Assembly: GCA_029891345.1 (NCBI GenBank)
Contig: CM057009.1
Span: 209,058,709-209,122,708, forward strand
Origin: Dryococelus australis
Taxonomy: Eukaryota > Arthropoda > Insecta > Phasmatodea > Phasmatidae
DNA length: 64,000 nucleotides
Direction: 5' to 3'
The notes beneath the pieces were generated by a model. It made no database searches, was not told where the DNA came from, and saw only the letters and a program-made list of their open reading frames with translations. Shown here in pieces: positions 34,600-47,941 of this stretch (its first letter is position 1; each line of letters begins with the position of its first letter). Made by a program: the position numbers and the translations under genes.

Positions 34600-37500
34600 G
34601 CTACATATTTTTTTTTTCATTTGGATGCAAACATATGCTTACAAATAAAATACATTACATGATACTGTAACATTTTGTATTACAACGAAACAAAATAATA
34701 TAACCAGTAGAAATGAAATTCAAGGTCGAACTCCAGAAACCTAATGTAATTGTGTGAAGCAGAAATGCCATTTCTTGGGCAAGTTCGGCAACCATGCACA
34801 CATTGTGATTAGCAGACAGCTGGCGGCATGGACTGACGACATAATGTCATTTCAGTTCAAGTTCAAGTCCAGCCCGAACTGATATTTATTTGTCCAATTC
34901 TGTACTTCATTCCAGGTGAATTGAAATAACATTGAACTATTTCTTGAACTCTTATTATTTACTGTGCGATTTCACTCAGTATGGTATTTTCAGTCTCACG
35001 AATAAAGTGCTAATTCAAGTCATGAATTGTCCTGAACTTTAAAAAAATGTGCGATTTCATTTCCAGTTCGCTGCAGAGGAAATATGAAAGAACTATATCT
35101 CGAACTATGTATCTTACTTCCTTATGCTATTATAATACGACATTTTCGATTCAAGGTAGACAATTCCAATACATGTTCACGGTCTACCATGAACAAAAAT
35201 TATGTTCACACTTGCGTTTCTTGTTCATTGAAGCGCATATATGAATTAACTGTATCTGGAACTATATCTCGTACTTCCTTGTGTCATTCTAGACCGACAT
35301 TTATAATTCGAAGTGGAAAATTCCAATTTACTAGTAATTTTTAATTTCATGCAAAAGCCAACTTGTAAAGTATGGAATTGGAACAATAAAATTAATGGTT
35401 AGCGAAATTTTGACACAACGAAACTAAACGTTGTTTAGAATCAATCGGATGCAATGTAAGTTAAACCTGTGAACAACAAATGAAGCACGTAAAGAAAAAC
35501 TGATATGGTATTATTTTAGAGAAACAGAGCTGCCTGTCAAACTACACCCGCCATCGACAATATCCACCACAGTTCTCGTATGCCAGTATTCAAACCGTGT
35601 TCATGAGTGTTCGAGATTTAGATATAATGCTGTGAGACTGGTTGGTGCACTTACCACTAAGCCACCACATCCCCTTCTTAAACAACCACAGAAAGAGCAG
35701 ACAATGATAACATATATTTAAATTTGGAAAATTACCTTGAATAAAATAATTTATTGAAATTTCTGTATCTTTATATAGTTGGAAAATATATTTTTCATAT
35801 TAACCACTGCAATAATAATGCAAATTAGTATTGTAAACACTTTTCATTCCAGACCAAAAACATTGTAAAATTAAACTTTAAAACCTTAAACTTAAAATCT
35901 CAATGCTTTGTTAGAAAAGGAAATTATTTAGAGAAATTTGATTTTAAATGCAATTGTTACTTTTAACATACATTTTTCAATAGGCCTACGACAAATTTAA
36001 GCGGCAGCAATAAGAACACATTGCAGTCTGTAGTTATATTTTAACAACACTAGTAGCCAAACGTATTGATAACTATTATTTTTATAGACCATGACATAAC
36101 ACATGTAAAACTGAGGGCTACATTTAACATCTGACCAAAGCGTGATGTAAAACTGCACAGTATTTTGTACTGTCAAGCAGTACCACAAATTTCAATATAA
36201 TATATTTGTCACCATTAAAATGCTCACTATTTTAGATATTGTAAACAAAGTGTTTGGGTTAAACGTACATGAAGTAAACGTGCGTATTGAGTAATCGACA
36301 ATTAAAAATTAATGCCTGTGACATACCGAGGAACACTTTCATAAAATTTTACTGAGTATTATTTTCCTAAATAAGCTTTTATATGTATTTCGTTGCAAAG
36401 TGATAGCTGCTTACCAAATGTAGGTTAAAAGCTAACTATTCACATATAGCTAAACGTGCACTTATGTGTAGCTCTTCTGATTCTTTATATTCGTTATTTG
36501 TCTATACCGTCTGAAATGAAATACATTTCTCTAACCCTAGTCATGGAGAGATGACACCATCTACAATTTCCGACAATATTATCTATATTCGTAGTAAAAT
36601 TTACGCATTAGGGGATGTAATATTTAATCCTTTAATTTCTTGTCATCTTCTATACCTCCCAAAAATATGTCTGCATTCCAGAATACGATGAAATCGTAGC
36701 ATTTCCTGCCTGTAGTTCGAAAGTAACCCTGTATCTGGAAGTCAGCCTAACAATCTTTTTTCATGTTCAACTTCATTTTCCGTTTTTTTTTTTTTTACTA
36801 CTGCAAGGCAAATGTTATCATCCCATTCACTAATGACAAATTATAGCATTTTTTCACCGATTTTTGAAAACGCTAGATTTCCCTAAGTCTGTCATCTCCT
36901 ACAATTCCACAAGTACTTGCTGCTGCTAAATTTGTCTGGAATAAAAGCGACTGTCGTAGAGGGTAGATTTTTTTCGTTTGATTACATTCCTGAAAATTGA
37001 CGCTTTTAGCCTGTACAACCGCGATGCTGTACAGGATTCATTGCCTACAGGATTTATCTATAACTGAGCACGATTGCGTTGAGGAATTACTTGGCCTTGA
37101 AGATTTGCAATATTTCTCTAAATTTAGTTTTCATATATTTCATTGTTGTCGCGATCAAATGGCGTACACTGTCGTGCATAGTTTGTATTTCATTGTTGTA
37201 TACACATGTCGTATTTTAGTTATGAATATTTCATTTCGATTAATATGTCACATCAGTGAATCAGCTGAAACATGTGCGAATCATGAGTTTCATTACAAGT
37301 TTCTTCAAAATTCCAAATCGCAATGCATATATCAGTACAGAAAAAGAATAAAAATAGTATGTAGAACATTTGTTTTATCCATTTGAAGAAAATCAAAACA
37401 CAATCTACATTGATGTTCGTTGTAGTACGGTTTATTTTACTCCAAATTAACCTACTCTGATTTAAAACTCGGTACGGCTTTTCATTTCCGAATATAGGAA

Positions 37501-38510
37501 CTTCGTGCACTTACGCATCATTAAAAATATATGTAAATATATTACTTAGAGAAAAACTTTTAAACCAAGTAATGATTTTTCAAACATTTAAACTAAAGAC
37601 AAATACAAGATACTGTCTAGAAAAAATTCAAAAACTAAACCAGAATTAACATTAAAATGCCATAAAACTGTATATTATCTTCATTTACTCAGCCAAGCTT
37701 AAAACTCTAGGAGTGTGAATGCTTGTATGAACGCTTATGCATGCTTGCATCGCTTATAAAATTAATACACGCATTTCCATACATAAAATTCTGTTTACTG
37801 ATGACACTTTATCTTATGATGCTGCCACCATCTGCAAGATACTTCTCCAAGTTCTGCATATATTGCCAGCATTGCATAAAAGAACTCGCTACAATCATGT
37901 TATGCATTGGAATAAAATAATACTGTGTACAATGCATATAAATCGTCAGAAAAGTAAATATTATTTCCAAAACTTAAAATGGCAATCTTAACTTACATAA
38001 TATTTTTTAAAAATATGAATACAGTAATCTGTATTGTTCGTCATGATTTGTGAAATTATTTACGTGTAATAATAATGTTCTTAAAAGAATGTGGAAATTG
38101 ACCACATGTTTTTTAATACAGCATTGAATAATGCTTAGGCTACAATTTTTTAAAGAATGTTTCAACATACGTATAGGTACACTTTTAATTTCACTGTTTG
38201 TATACATTAAAATCAACTGCGTGCAGCTAATTAAATATAGTTTATATTGAATTTAAGGATGTCATTCAGAAAAATTAACATATTTCCAACATTCGCTATT
38301 TATATTTTTGAATTTTACGTAATCTCGATACCGGAGTAACAAACATTTTGTGGTGTCCGGGTTTTGAACATAAAGCAACCAGCTTATACGCCATTATCTT
38401 ACAAACAGTGCTACCAATGAACGTTGAAAATATGTAGCTTTGAATTGTATACCATTTATTTTTATTTAGTATCATTGGTAAAATTAGGATTGTTAAAGCC
38501 CTAATGTGTA
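34600..38510. other. Long stretch with no recognisable gene
   Basis: A duplicated segment occurs at 35084-35170 and 35258-35335 (GAACTATATCTCG, TACTTCCTT, CCGACATTTnnnATTCnAnGT, AATTCCAAT). The 129-codon plus frame at 36997-37386 (MTLLACTTAMLYR..) has no family signature, no upstream signal and overlaps another frame on the opposite strand. A T-run is at 36784-36796. Otherwise it is plain AT-rich DNA. Confidence 0.4.
35570..35680 (-). repeat. tRNA-like SINE head, degenerate
   Basis: On the minus strand, GTGGTGGCTTAGTGGTAAGTG (35668-35648) is a good A box and CACGGTTTGAATACT (35599-35585) a weaker B box. The order and spacing are those of the other SINE heads here. The body is not recognisable. 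Confidence 0.5.
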
Positions 38511-38514
38511 TGTA

Positions 38515-39205
38515 CAGTGACGATCACAAATATTCATACGTCCTGTTCCTTTCACGACGTCTGTACAATAAGCAATTATGTTGACACACACGTATGCGTC
38601 CAGCTGTATTTATCCCATTTCAAATTCAACAAATAAAAACATTCCTTATAAAAGAAACAAAACAATATATTACTTCTGTGATGTTCTTGCATTAAGCATT
38701 ATATTCAGTATTTCTGAGCACTCTTCTCATTGTCATCGGCGACAATGGCTTTGAAAGTATTTCGTAGGTATCTTGCAATAGCGCATGGACTGAAAAGAGC
38801 TCTGACGAATTTGTTTCACAATGTAACTTTTACCTCTATGCGAAATTACATTTGGCCACCCACTCCTCGGTTTGTCTCAGCGTGTTTGTACTTTTATATA
38901 ATTTTACGATACATTGCACAGTCGCCTGGATGGGAAGTACTACGGCAGTCATTAGAGCGTATGAAAATATTTGTTACTTGTAACAGTTTTAATGTATTTT
39001 TTGGGGTTTAATAATGTTTGTTTTGGTGAGACGTTATTTTATGTTTTAGTATGTATGGACGCTACTTGTTTCTCAAGCCTACAGTTAACTGAGCCGATGC
39101 ACTTTGTTTTATTCGCTTTGATTTTTGTTTGTAAACCTTTCCTGCAAAATGTCTGAAGCATGTATAAAGAACAGCGTGGTTTTTGTAAATCATTGATCGG
39201 CACTG
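38515..39205. mobile_element. Short Tc1-type element with TA target duplication
   Basis: CAGTGACGATCA at 38515-38526 and its inverted partner TGATCGGCACTG at 39194-39205 differ at one position. Each is flanked by TA (38513-38514 and 39206-39207). The CAGTG(A/C)CGATCA terminus and TA duplication are typical of Tc1-like elements. At 691 bp it is too short for a transposase. The 93-codon frame inside (38730-39011) carries no DDE motif, so it is a nonautonomous deletion derivative. Confidence 0.75.
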
Positions 39206-39209
39206 TATG

Positions 39210-40980
39210 TCTTTTCTACCTCACACTTCACACGCACAGGGATAGAATGCATTCAATTTAACTGCACGAACCCCCTTGCCAAGAGCTTTTATTTTGTAAG
39301 TTGGAGTGTTTCTGTCTACGCCGTGGTTGCCTGCATTTTATAGGATATTCCCGGTAAATTGAGCGCTTCTGAAAGCCCTTTTACCTGGAATAATAGTCAA
39401 TAAATCTATATTACTTTAGCCTTAAACTTTAACTTCAGAGTGCGGTAGATTATACGCACTGTGTATATTACGTGTATTGCCATATTTATTTAAAAAGGTG
39501 GTTATAGGTTAAAAATGGCTGAAAGATAAAAAGTAACTAATGCCTCAAAAGTGCTCGCTTTACTCTGGACAGCCTTTAGCTGATATGTACGTAAGTCGGC
39601 ATGCATGCTAGAAATAAACAATAAGTGAACTGATTTCCCGCTTTTTTTTCAAAGCAAAATCGATTTATTTTCGCCGTGGTTATGACAGATATTTGCTTGA
39701 TATTTTGTCCGCGTGGTCAGGGGCAATTAAAACGCCTTACCACTCGCCACGCGCCTCGTAGCGTAAAGTAATGGGTTGTCGTAAGTTCTAGACGTTGACT
39801 CAAACGGATATGTACACCTGGCAACCCTGCGATTTTCTCGCTCTCTGTAGTCTTCCCTCTCTATCTTCACGTACACTAACCACGTTTATGGCGTCAGTTC
39901 AGCTGCAGTGACATTCAGAGTTTACAATGTTTAGTATTTAGAGCAACTCATCAACTTTTTTAATCAGCGTTTTTTAGTAGTATATTGCTATAAAATTGGC
40001 CCATTAAATTAATAGTCAGTTTTTGTATCTAGGATAACCGACATTTTAAACCATACATTTTATTTGTTACATTAAAAAAATTAAATATCGAATTCATTAC
40101 CATTATTTTTGTTGTACAAATCTTGTCAGAGTTGTTGGATTCAAATTTTCATCTTAAACAAATATCAAAATAACAGGGATCACTATTTCCTTATGATAAA
40201 GCTAAAAGGACAAACAAACGTAGGAAGAAGTTTGTGTTGTTATAGTCAATAAGAGTAGATGCTGTTCATGAACGCCTCGGGGTAATCTACTGCATTCAAC
40301 CATTTTTAACACTGTGTCTAATTTGTACTTCATTTCTATCCCTTCGAAAAACTTTAGTAAACCATTATATTGTTATATAGTTAATGTTGCTCAACCCTCG
40401 TAATATCGTCTTCCGTAGCGATTGCCAAATATTTGTCGATTAACTCCCAAAGTACAGAATATAGTTTGTGTAAATTGATTTGTGTTGTCTGAATATTTAA
40501 AGTTGTAATGCTACTGGAATATTTTCAAATGTGAATAAAAGTTCAGGTTTGTTGGGAAACGAAAAAATAAACAAATGACCTCGCCATTGTTATAACATGT
40601 TATTTTAGCAGTTCTCAACATGATTCGCAAGTTTATATTTCTGATAGTTCTGTTTCCAAGAAATTAATTACATGATGCTACTCAAATATGGTTACCGTGC
40701 AGATGGGATTGGTTTCATATCCCAATTCACTCATAATTGAAAATGACATGTGAGATTATTAACCGCGGCATAAAGTGTAATAACATATTATGTACGTACA
40801 AAGAACATCATGAGGAAACAAAACATAGCGTTATATATATTTCACTGACTTTTTAATTACTGAAACCGTTTGGATTTAATAAATATTTGTTGAGAATGTA
40901 AGAAACATTTTTTTTGTCAGTGAGACAGGTTAATTTTTATCCATATTTTTTTCGTTTCATAAGTTTACAAAACATCATCG
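39210..40980. other. Stretch with no recognisable gene
   Basis: Mostly AT-rich. A patch at 39700-39910 is richer in CG, with the near-palindrome CGCGTGGTCAGG..CCACTCGCCACGCG (39709-39752), and ends in GGCGTCAGTTCAGC. It might be a weak promoter, but no coding frame follows. Confidence 0.35.
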
Positions 40981-40984
40981 AGAA

Positions 40985-41690
40985 CACATTCGAACCTTCT
41001 TCATTTTCTTAGGGATTTGAATTTCGACAGTTTCTGAAATGTGTTTTAGGTATTTGTATAACCAAACGTTTAAAGCAAAGACCATGGCTATATTTTATCG
41101 AGTTACTGAGCTATTGATGAGTTTTCCAAAACAGGTTTTACTTCTTTTCGTCCCCTAAAGTAATGACTTTCAAAAAATAACCTACAATGAAATTTTAGGC
41201 ATTTGTATAGGTAGCATTTTGAAACATACAGAATAACAATATATTATCGCTTTAATGCGTGATTATGGAGACGTCGATAGCATATTTGAACACTTCTCAC
41301 CCTCTTAATGGTTCAATTTTAAAATATTTTCATATGTAATGTTTAAAGTTAAGAGATGGCACTATTTCATTAGATTAATAAGATATTGAGGGATCTTCTA
41401 ATATATATTTTATCGCTTTTCACCCTCTCAGTTGTTGGCTTTCAAATAATCCTGAAATCAGTTCTGTGGTATATGTATAGGGTAAAAGCACAATCATGCC
41501 TCGTCGGAATAATCAGCTATTGAGAAGTCCTCAAAAGCATGCTTTATCTCTTTTCACCCTCTTAGGAGTTAAATTATGAAAAATCCTTTCTCAGCGGGTG
41601 CCTGCATCCAGAAGGAAAGCCAACACTACATTTTCTAACTTTGCATATAGCCATTTTGTCTGTATAATGGTGAATTAGTCAGTCAGTCGG
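40985..41690. repeat. Tandem repeat, 125-155 bp units, with CACCCTCTTAGG motif
   Basis: Units start near 41005, 41140, 41295, 41420 and 41557, each with a variant of CTTTTCACCCTCTTAGGAGTT, a following TTTCAAAAAATCCT-type stretch and GTATnTGTATAGGTA. The last unit ends in GGTGAATTAGTCAGTCAGTCGG (41669-41690). Similar CACCCCCTTAGG-containing tandem blocks ending in GTCAGTCAGT are familiar in insect repetitive DNA. The parent element cannot be named from this fragment. Confidence 0.6.
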
Positions 41691-41699
41691 TAACTTCAT

Positions 41700-43840
41700 T
41701 GTGTACACAGATATTTTAATTCAAGAATTAAAAATAAATTTCTTGTTATCGTTTTAGTTCGACGGTACAGTACATTTTTCCATCCAATGTTCACATTTTG
41801 CCAAAATAGAACATCACTTATCCAAATACATTTACATCAACAAAGTGTCAATATCAGGCAGCAACATCAAATCCTAAATGATGATATTGTGAAAAATGGA
41901 GGTTTAACTCTCGTGTTATACATACAATAAAGAAATTAGTTGTGATAATGTCACGAAGTCCATGTAAGGAGGTATATCATAAAAATGTATCATGAAAATA
42001 AATCTGCTTTTACCTTCATTTCCGGTCCAAATATAAGTACATGCTGTATATCATCCTAACATGTGCGTCCAGTGCGAGTTCTGTCATATTATGTTGTTTT
42101 CAGTTACACAACATATGATAAATATTGAAATTACCCGTTTAATTATATTTGTTTTGACAATTTTAATACAGGATTCACGAACGTGGCTATAAGTTAATAA
42201 TTGCAGATTACTGATAATCTGTCATTTTGGTTCTGTAGCCGGCATATCTACTGGCTTTTGTTTCCTTAGATTTGTTACATTTCCACCTTGAGAATTTTAA
42301 AGGAAACACTAAAGAAACAGACAATTCTACATCGAGTTCAAAGCATATTAATAAAAATAATAAAAAAAGCTTTCCCTCTCTTTACAATTGCGGTTCAATG
42401 GAATTCATCTTGGAATTAGTTGTTTATTGCGCAGTCAACAAATAATTCAACAAATTCGGAACCCTGCATCGTGAAAGCTAAACTGATGACTAGTTATTTG
42501 TATATTATATACTTATTCATTAAAATGTATTAACTGTGATCTCCAAATATCGTCTTACAGGGCAATGATGATTATACCCTTTGCGATTCGAAGACGTAAT
42601 TTTAAAGACTTGAGAAGAATTCGCTTGCTGCATGTTAATCTCATTGCCATTTTGCGGAAGTGGTAACTGTGAATAAAATTGTAGCTCTGAGGAACGTAGC
42701 GAACTGTAATATTTATTGTATATACAGTACATATTCGAAACAGCAATATCAACTATTAATCACTGTGTTTGGGTCTGAGAGACGGTAGCGAACAGCGAAA
42801 GTCACTGTACTCCACGCTATCAAAATGGCAGTGTAACACTTTGATCTACGAGGGGCCCACGTAGACAGGCAGGCAGGTTGTTACAATAGCCTGGCCAACT
42901 TGGCCTCCGCCATCTAACTACTGTATATGCACTGGCACTTGTCTTGAGCTCTGTACACGTCGCTGCTTGTACCACCCGTAATCCTGACAGCACATACTGT
43001 ATGTTTCTTTACGTAGCCTGTATATTGTACGTAAGGGAATCGCATTCCTAACTTTGTACACTCCATAAAAAACTAAACAATCATAAAGTGTGACGTGTGA
43101 ATTCATCGTGAATATAAGCATAAATACGATGTGAACATGATTACATAATATATTGTCCCCATCCCAGTGATCAGTAAATATTTGTTGTACGGCTTGTACT
43201 TATTACCGCATGTTTTAGAGAAGGCAACAAAAGCAACACAACATTTTGGAGAGTGATTCCAATAGAGATTTTTGTGTGTGCCGTTACCTAAATTATCTCT
43301 CACGTGGAGGCAAACTTTCTTCCACCAGACTTATTATTCCCATTGTTTTCTTCTGCATTAGCGTGTAAAGCATGAAGTCAAAGTGAACATTTTCGTTTAA
43401 ACGATATCTCATTGCATCGCTGAACCAAAAAAAATGTTAAGTACATATCAATAAGCTATATTCTTTAGGGAAAAACGAAAATAATGACATACACAAAGAA
43501 TTCTGTGAAACCAAGACATGTGAGGAAACCTAACAGGGCACACCATTAGTTGTACGAAACACTTTCTGAATCAATTTAAACATTAACAAAAAAACTTTAT
43601 ACTCAGCTTATAATATTTAAACAATTTATTAATTTTTTCTTACGAGAAATTTATTTTCTGTCATAAACAATATATTTCGAAAATATTCTGGTGCTGCTGT
43701 ATTTAAGGGTTGTTTAGTAATTCTAAATAAAGGATTTCCTTGATCAACTAGAAACATTCAAATCAATTTAACTTTAAGCTACTTTACTTGGGAAAATGGG
43801 CTTTTGTAATCACGCAAATGTCTGTCTGTGATGTACTGTA
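41700..43840. other. Stretch with no recognisable gene
   Basis: AT-rich DNA. Two overlapping minus frames at 42520-42752 and those at 42918-43303 are below 71 codons and have no family match. A less AT-rich patch at 42780-43000 has no other signal. Confidence 0.4.
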
Positions 43841-43849
43841 TGCCCGCTC

Positions 43850-44960
43850 ATAATAACATTCGAGCCCATGAAACATATTTTATCAAATTCGGTATACATA
43901 TAACTTAGTAAGGACATCCATTTTTACAATGTTCTGCGAAGCCGTTTGCTTATTTTCAAAACATTTGCTATTTTAATACAATAGGGCACTATTTCATAAC
44001 TGGGGAATTATTTTACTAGGTAATACCAAATCTTGTATTTTCACAGTTAATCATGTACGTCTTTAATCTAGGAAGGTGCGTTCTTGTTGGTTCGCCATTG
44101 TGGAAGGTATCACATCACGAAAACAATGAGCTTTTACATCATATCTCGGAAATAACACAATAGATTCCTGCCACGTTTTGCATGTAACTAGTACATTTAA
44201 GGCCTATAGTAAACCATGGTACCTTATATATTTAAGATTAATGTGGAACTTACTATATTTTCAAAACGGTGCCCAATTTTTCTTTTTAAACTTGATATAT
44301 ATGTATATATATATATACATATATATAACAATAAAAACAATAAATACGCCAAGAAATAACCAATTTCGTTCACCATTATGTAATATAGCGCAACACGAAC
44401 AAAAAAATTATTGTATCGTAACTCGGAAAACAATTTAAACATTCCTACCAAATTTGACAAACAAGAAGTACGCTGATATGAATTAATTGGTCCAGGCATT
44501 TATTTTTAAATTAGTGGCAATATAGACATTTTGAAAACAATACTATGTCTACGAAACGATGTGACCAATATCAACCAAACTTTGTATACTGTTTCTAATA
44601 CTATGTATGCCATGTTAATATATGCGATTTAACTGTGTAAGAAACTTGTTTTCGACATTGTGACTATATAAATATTTTAGGTTCCCATTGGTATAGAGTG
44701 TACCATATTGTTTGACCAATTTCAACCAAACTTGGTGAGCTGAACGTATCACCTACACGTTTTAAACATGCTGGTACATTGTCTCTTTTGTCCGCCATAT
44801 TGTAAGGTAGTGTTACATGACAATATATTGTGTTAAATGTCGGGAAACAATAAACCTATTACTTCCTAATTTGGCAAATAAGATTTACCATGGTGATCAA
44901 ATAAATATATATGTTTTACGTGGGTCAGTGACTTATTTTTGAAATGGTGGCCATACGAAC
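43850..44960. repeat. Degenerate tandem repeat of about 145 bp
   Basis: The phrase CAATnTCAACCAAACTTnGT appears at 44565 and 44715. More decayed forms are at 43880 (TATCAAATTCGGTATAC), 44440 (CCTACCAAATTTGACAAAC) and 44860 (CTTCCTAATTTGGCAAAT), with gACATTTTG between them. It looks like an ancient minisatellite. A short alternating TA/TG patch (44297-44327) lies inside. Confidence 0.5.
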
Positions 44961-44999
44961 ATTTTGATTACTTATCTATAACCACGGAACCGTGTAACC

Positions 45000-46124
45000 A
45001 AGGAACGAAAAAATAAATTGTGGGAAAGAGGGGAGGGGGTCATAAAATTTTGAAATAATGCAGATATACTAGTGAACGTTATAGGAAATTTGGAAATTTG
45101 ATCGAAATAACACAGCACATTGAAAATAAACATTCGAATGAAATGAGGCTTTATCAGTGCTTTAAGCAAAACATGGTATACATTACAAAATATCTGGAAG
45201 AATTACTTTCTGGGCCCATATTAGTAGATTAAATGTTGTTTAACATAAAATAATACAGGAGTTATCAAAGTCATTCAGCTTAACTTTCTTTTTATCGTTG
45301 ATAAAATGGGTACTTATATGCGCAAATATATGTTTCTTAAACTTTAATTGTGTGCATATTCTCAACCATTAAAATATCGACACAATGAATCAAAACCTAT
45401 TTTGTAGAACATTTTATTCTCTACACAATTTCCCATGCAGAAAATTATATTGTAGCTGTTTGTTAAAAACTGGATTAATTCCTTTAATTGGCAACAATTT
45501 TGCAATGAGAGAGATTATACAACTAAGATGCCCGAGGGAATCTCGCTTGTTTTCTGACCGCTTTGGCAAGTTCAAGTGCCAGATTTTAAAACTTTATAAG
45601 CTAGTTCACTTAATCGTCCTAAATGTTTATATTTTCTTCGCTTTATACGATAACGTTTACAAATCATGGCCCTCTAGGGAATTGAAGAACGGTGGTGAAG
45701 GAACAGTCTATGGCCTTCTACTATATTGTAGCCCAAACATAATGATGTGACTTGCAGCGTTTGTTTCGCTGCTTCATGCATCTCCGACCTGAATGGTCAC
45801 CTCCTCGCTCGCTTAACACAGCAGTAGAAATCGGTATATTTGAAAACCATGGCTTTATTGGGCAGTCTGCATTAAAACAAATGGCATTACACCATTTGAC
45901 TTGGATGGAAGTAGGGCCTTTGCTTCTACATGGCGGTATTCAAGGAAGCAAAATTATTTGCCTTTCTTGCTGACAACGAAATACTAAAATACAAGTAAAA
46001 TAACTTTAATGTGGAGCTTCACGTTTCTTTTGTTGCTTTTGCCAAATAAAAGGAAAAGTTATTCCTCTGGGAATACCAGCTCGCCAAGAAAAGGAATGTG
46101 TATTTTTATAATGTTTGATAACTT
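45000..46124. other. Stretch with no recognisable gene
   Basis: Two successive plus frames (45385-45750 and 45752-45973) were examined. Neither has a recognisable domain, and the residue use is that of random AT-rich DNA. I treat them as chance. Confidence 0.4.
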
Positions 46125-46345
46125 ATAGGTGCTGTGGTGTTGTAACTGCCGTATTACTCGCCTCGCCCCACGACAAACCGGGGTCAAATCCATATTTTCG
46201 TGTGTAGAAAACATGGCGGGTGTTTCTGTTGGCCGGTGGGTAGTGTCGGGGTACTCCCGATACTCAGTTTTCTGTCGATGCTTCATCTATACCTCTCTTC
46301 ACCACCATCAGCGGTGAAGACCTTAGTTGTTAAGCGCCGCTTACG
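46125..46345 (+). repeat. tRNA-derived SINE-like fragment
   Basis: A-box-like GTGGTGTTGTAACTGC (46134-46149) and B-box-like CCGGGGTCAAATCC (46178-46191) are spaced as in tRNA heads. A less AT-rich body follows with GGGTACTCCCGATACTC and TCACCACCATCAGCGGTGAAG. Its body differs from the family at 22.5 and 47.7 kb, so it would be a second family. Confidence 0.5.
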
Positions 46346-47660
46346 TCTCTCTCATGTCACTGGTATTAACTTAAGACTGCGTTTCACCTACTTGCAGTAT
46401 TTCACTTCTGCATTGTTCATCTCCATTCTCAATTAATGTTAATTTTGTAACCATTGAATATCAGGTTACTTGCAGATGCCACTTAGATATGACGTGAAAT
46501 ACGGGTTTTGTACGTGCCTTACGAAAGCTTTCCTATTATGCCTATTATGTTTTAACTTGTTGACTGAATTATATATTCGGAACCTTGAGTCTTTGTGGAA
46601 GACATTTTTTCTTATGAAACTCGCAAATATTGAGCTTCGGTTAATCTTGTGGTCTGTAATACACAGACTACATTTCCCTTGTTGCTGTTAATACTTCCAG
46701 CCCTACAATTAAATGTTTGTTGAGAAAATTAAAACAAATAACAAAAATGTAAAAGAGAAGACATGTGACATGAAAAAGTTTACAGGAACAATTACAATGC
46801 GCTTGCAGTGTATTGCATTACTTAGTCAGACCATATTTTTGTTAATCTAATGTATACATGTAACTATGAATAGATACATTTTTAAAAACAATCTCAATAT
46901 GTTTGTACCCTAACTTAGCTTTCCAAAGATATTTTTGCACGAACATAAAATTAAGTCGATTTTATTTCTTAAGTGAGAATTTGTTTGAGTAAATAAGCCT
47001 AGTAGACGTCTTTTTATACAAGGTATGCCTAGTGCCGAGAAAAATCGAACAAGCAGTCAGGTGGTTTCCCCCATCTAACGGATTCTTAGTCCGCCTGGCT
47101 GTATGAGGTTTCCACTGGTTGCAGCTCGTACTACTGTCCGCGCCAGACATCGTGGCTCTTGAGTTCCTTCGTCCGTCAGTAATGGGCTGGACACGGACGG
47201 GCGCTGCAGCGGGCGGAAATTACTAACGGCACGGTTAGCTAAACTCTTTACTAAAAGCATTTTCCAGCGTGTCCGTTGGATGATTTCACACTAAAGCCTG
47301 GTTCAGTTCACATTCTTACCAATCACGCCAAACGAAGCTGTCCAAATGTGAACAGATATTCGGCAATACCGTTATCGTACATGAGTAAAAGCTCAGTTTA
47401 CAAATATAGTATTACGATGGAAATGCATGACAAGGGACTAGAAGCTAAATATATTTTTACTTTATTGTTTGATAATCAGAAAATGTTACAAATATTTTAT
47501 GAAATAGGCCTAATTTTAAAGTTGTCTCAGAGGTACGTTTCTGAAGGAAAGGTGCACACTTGTTAAGTACCTTGCACATAGAGACGATGACGCATGTGAT
47601 TCGCGTACCTGGGTCGTCTTTAGCGTCTCGCCCTTCTGTGCAAAATACGTCCTGGTAGGT
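46345..47660. other. Stretch with no recognisable gene
   Basis: Mostly AT-rich. 47070-47270 is richer in C and G and holds CTACTGTCCGCGCCAGACATCGTGGC (47131-47156), which recurs diverged at 48389-48415. No frame beyond 96 codons and no domain. Confidence 0.4.
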
Positions 47661-47673
47661 GGAATGCTTAATG

Positions 47674-47928
47674 AGCGAGTGAAGAGATTTGGGCGGCTCT
47701 TAAAACCGAGGTCTTGAGCGCTTTTGAGCGTAAAGCGTGATTAGTATGGAGTAACGCCGGAAAGGAAGAGAGGAGGGAATGGGAGATCAGTGTGAAAACC
47801 CACAGACCAGCAGAATCGTCCTGCACGCTTCCCACATGCGAAAATCTGGGGGCGATCTGGCCGAGAATCGAACTCGGTTCACCATGGTGGGAGGAGAGTA
47901 GTCAAACCACTACACCACCGTCGCCCAA
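47674..47928 (-). repeat. tRNA-derived SINE with 13-bp target duplication
   Basis: GGAATGCTTAATG is present at 47661-47673 and 47929-47941, a perfect target-site duplication. On the minus strand, GGTGGTGTAGTGGTTTG (A box, near 47920) and CCGAGTTCGATTCTCGG (B box, 47877-47861) are followed by the body shared with the SINE at 22.5 kb. The duplication length is in the range produced by LINE machinery. This is the best-preserved insertion in the window. Confidence 0.9.
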
Positions 47929-47941
47929 GGAATGCTTAATG

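Noticed and set aside
36997-37386. 129-codon plus frame
   Set aside because: No recognisable motif, no promoter or polyadenylation context tied to it, and a competing frame on the other strand.
45385-45973. Two adjacent plus frames of 121 and 73 codons
   Set aside because: No domain, not in the same frame, and amino-acid use like random AT-rich DNA.
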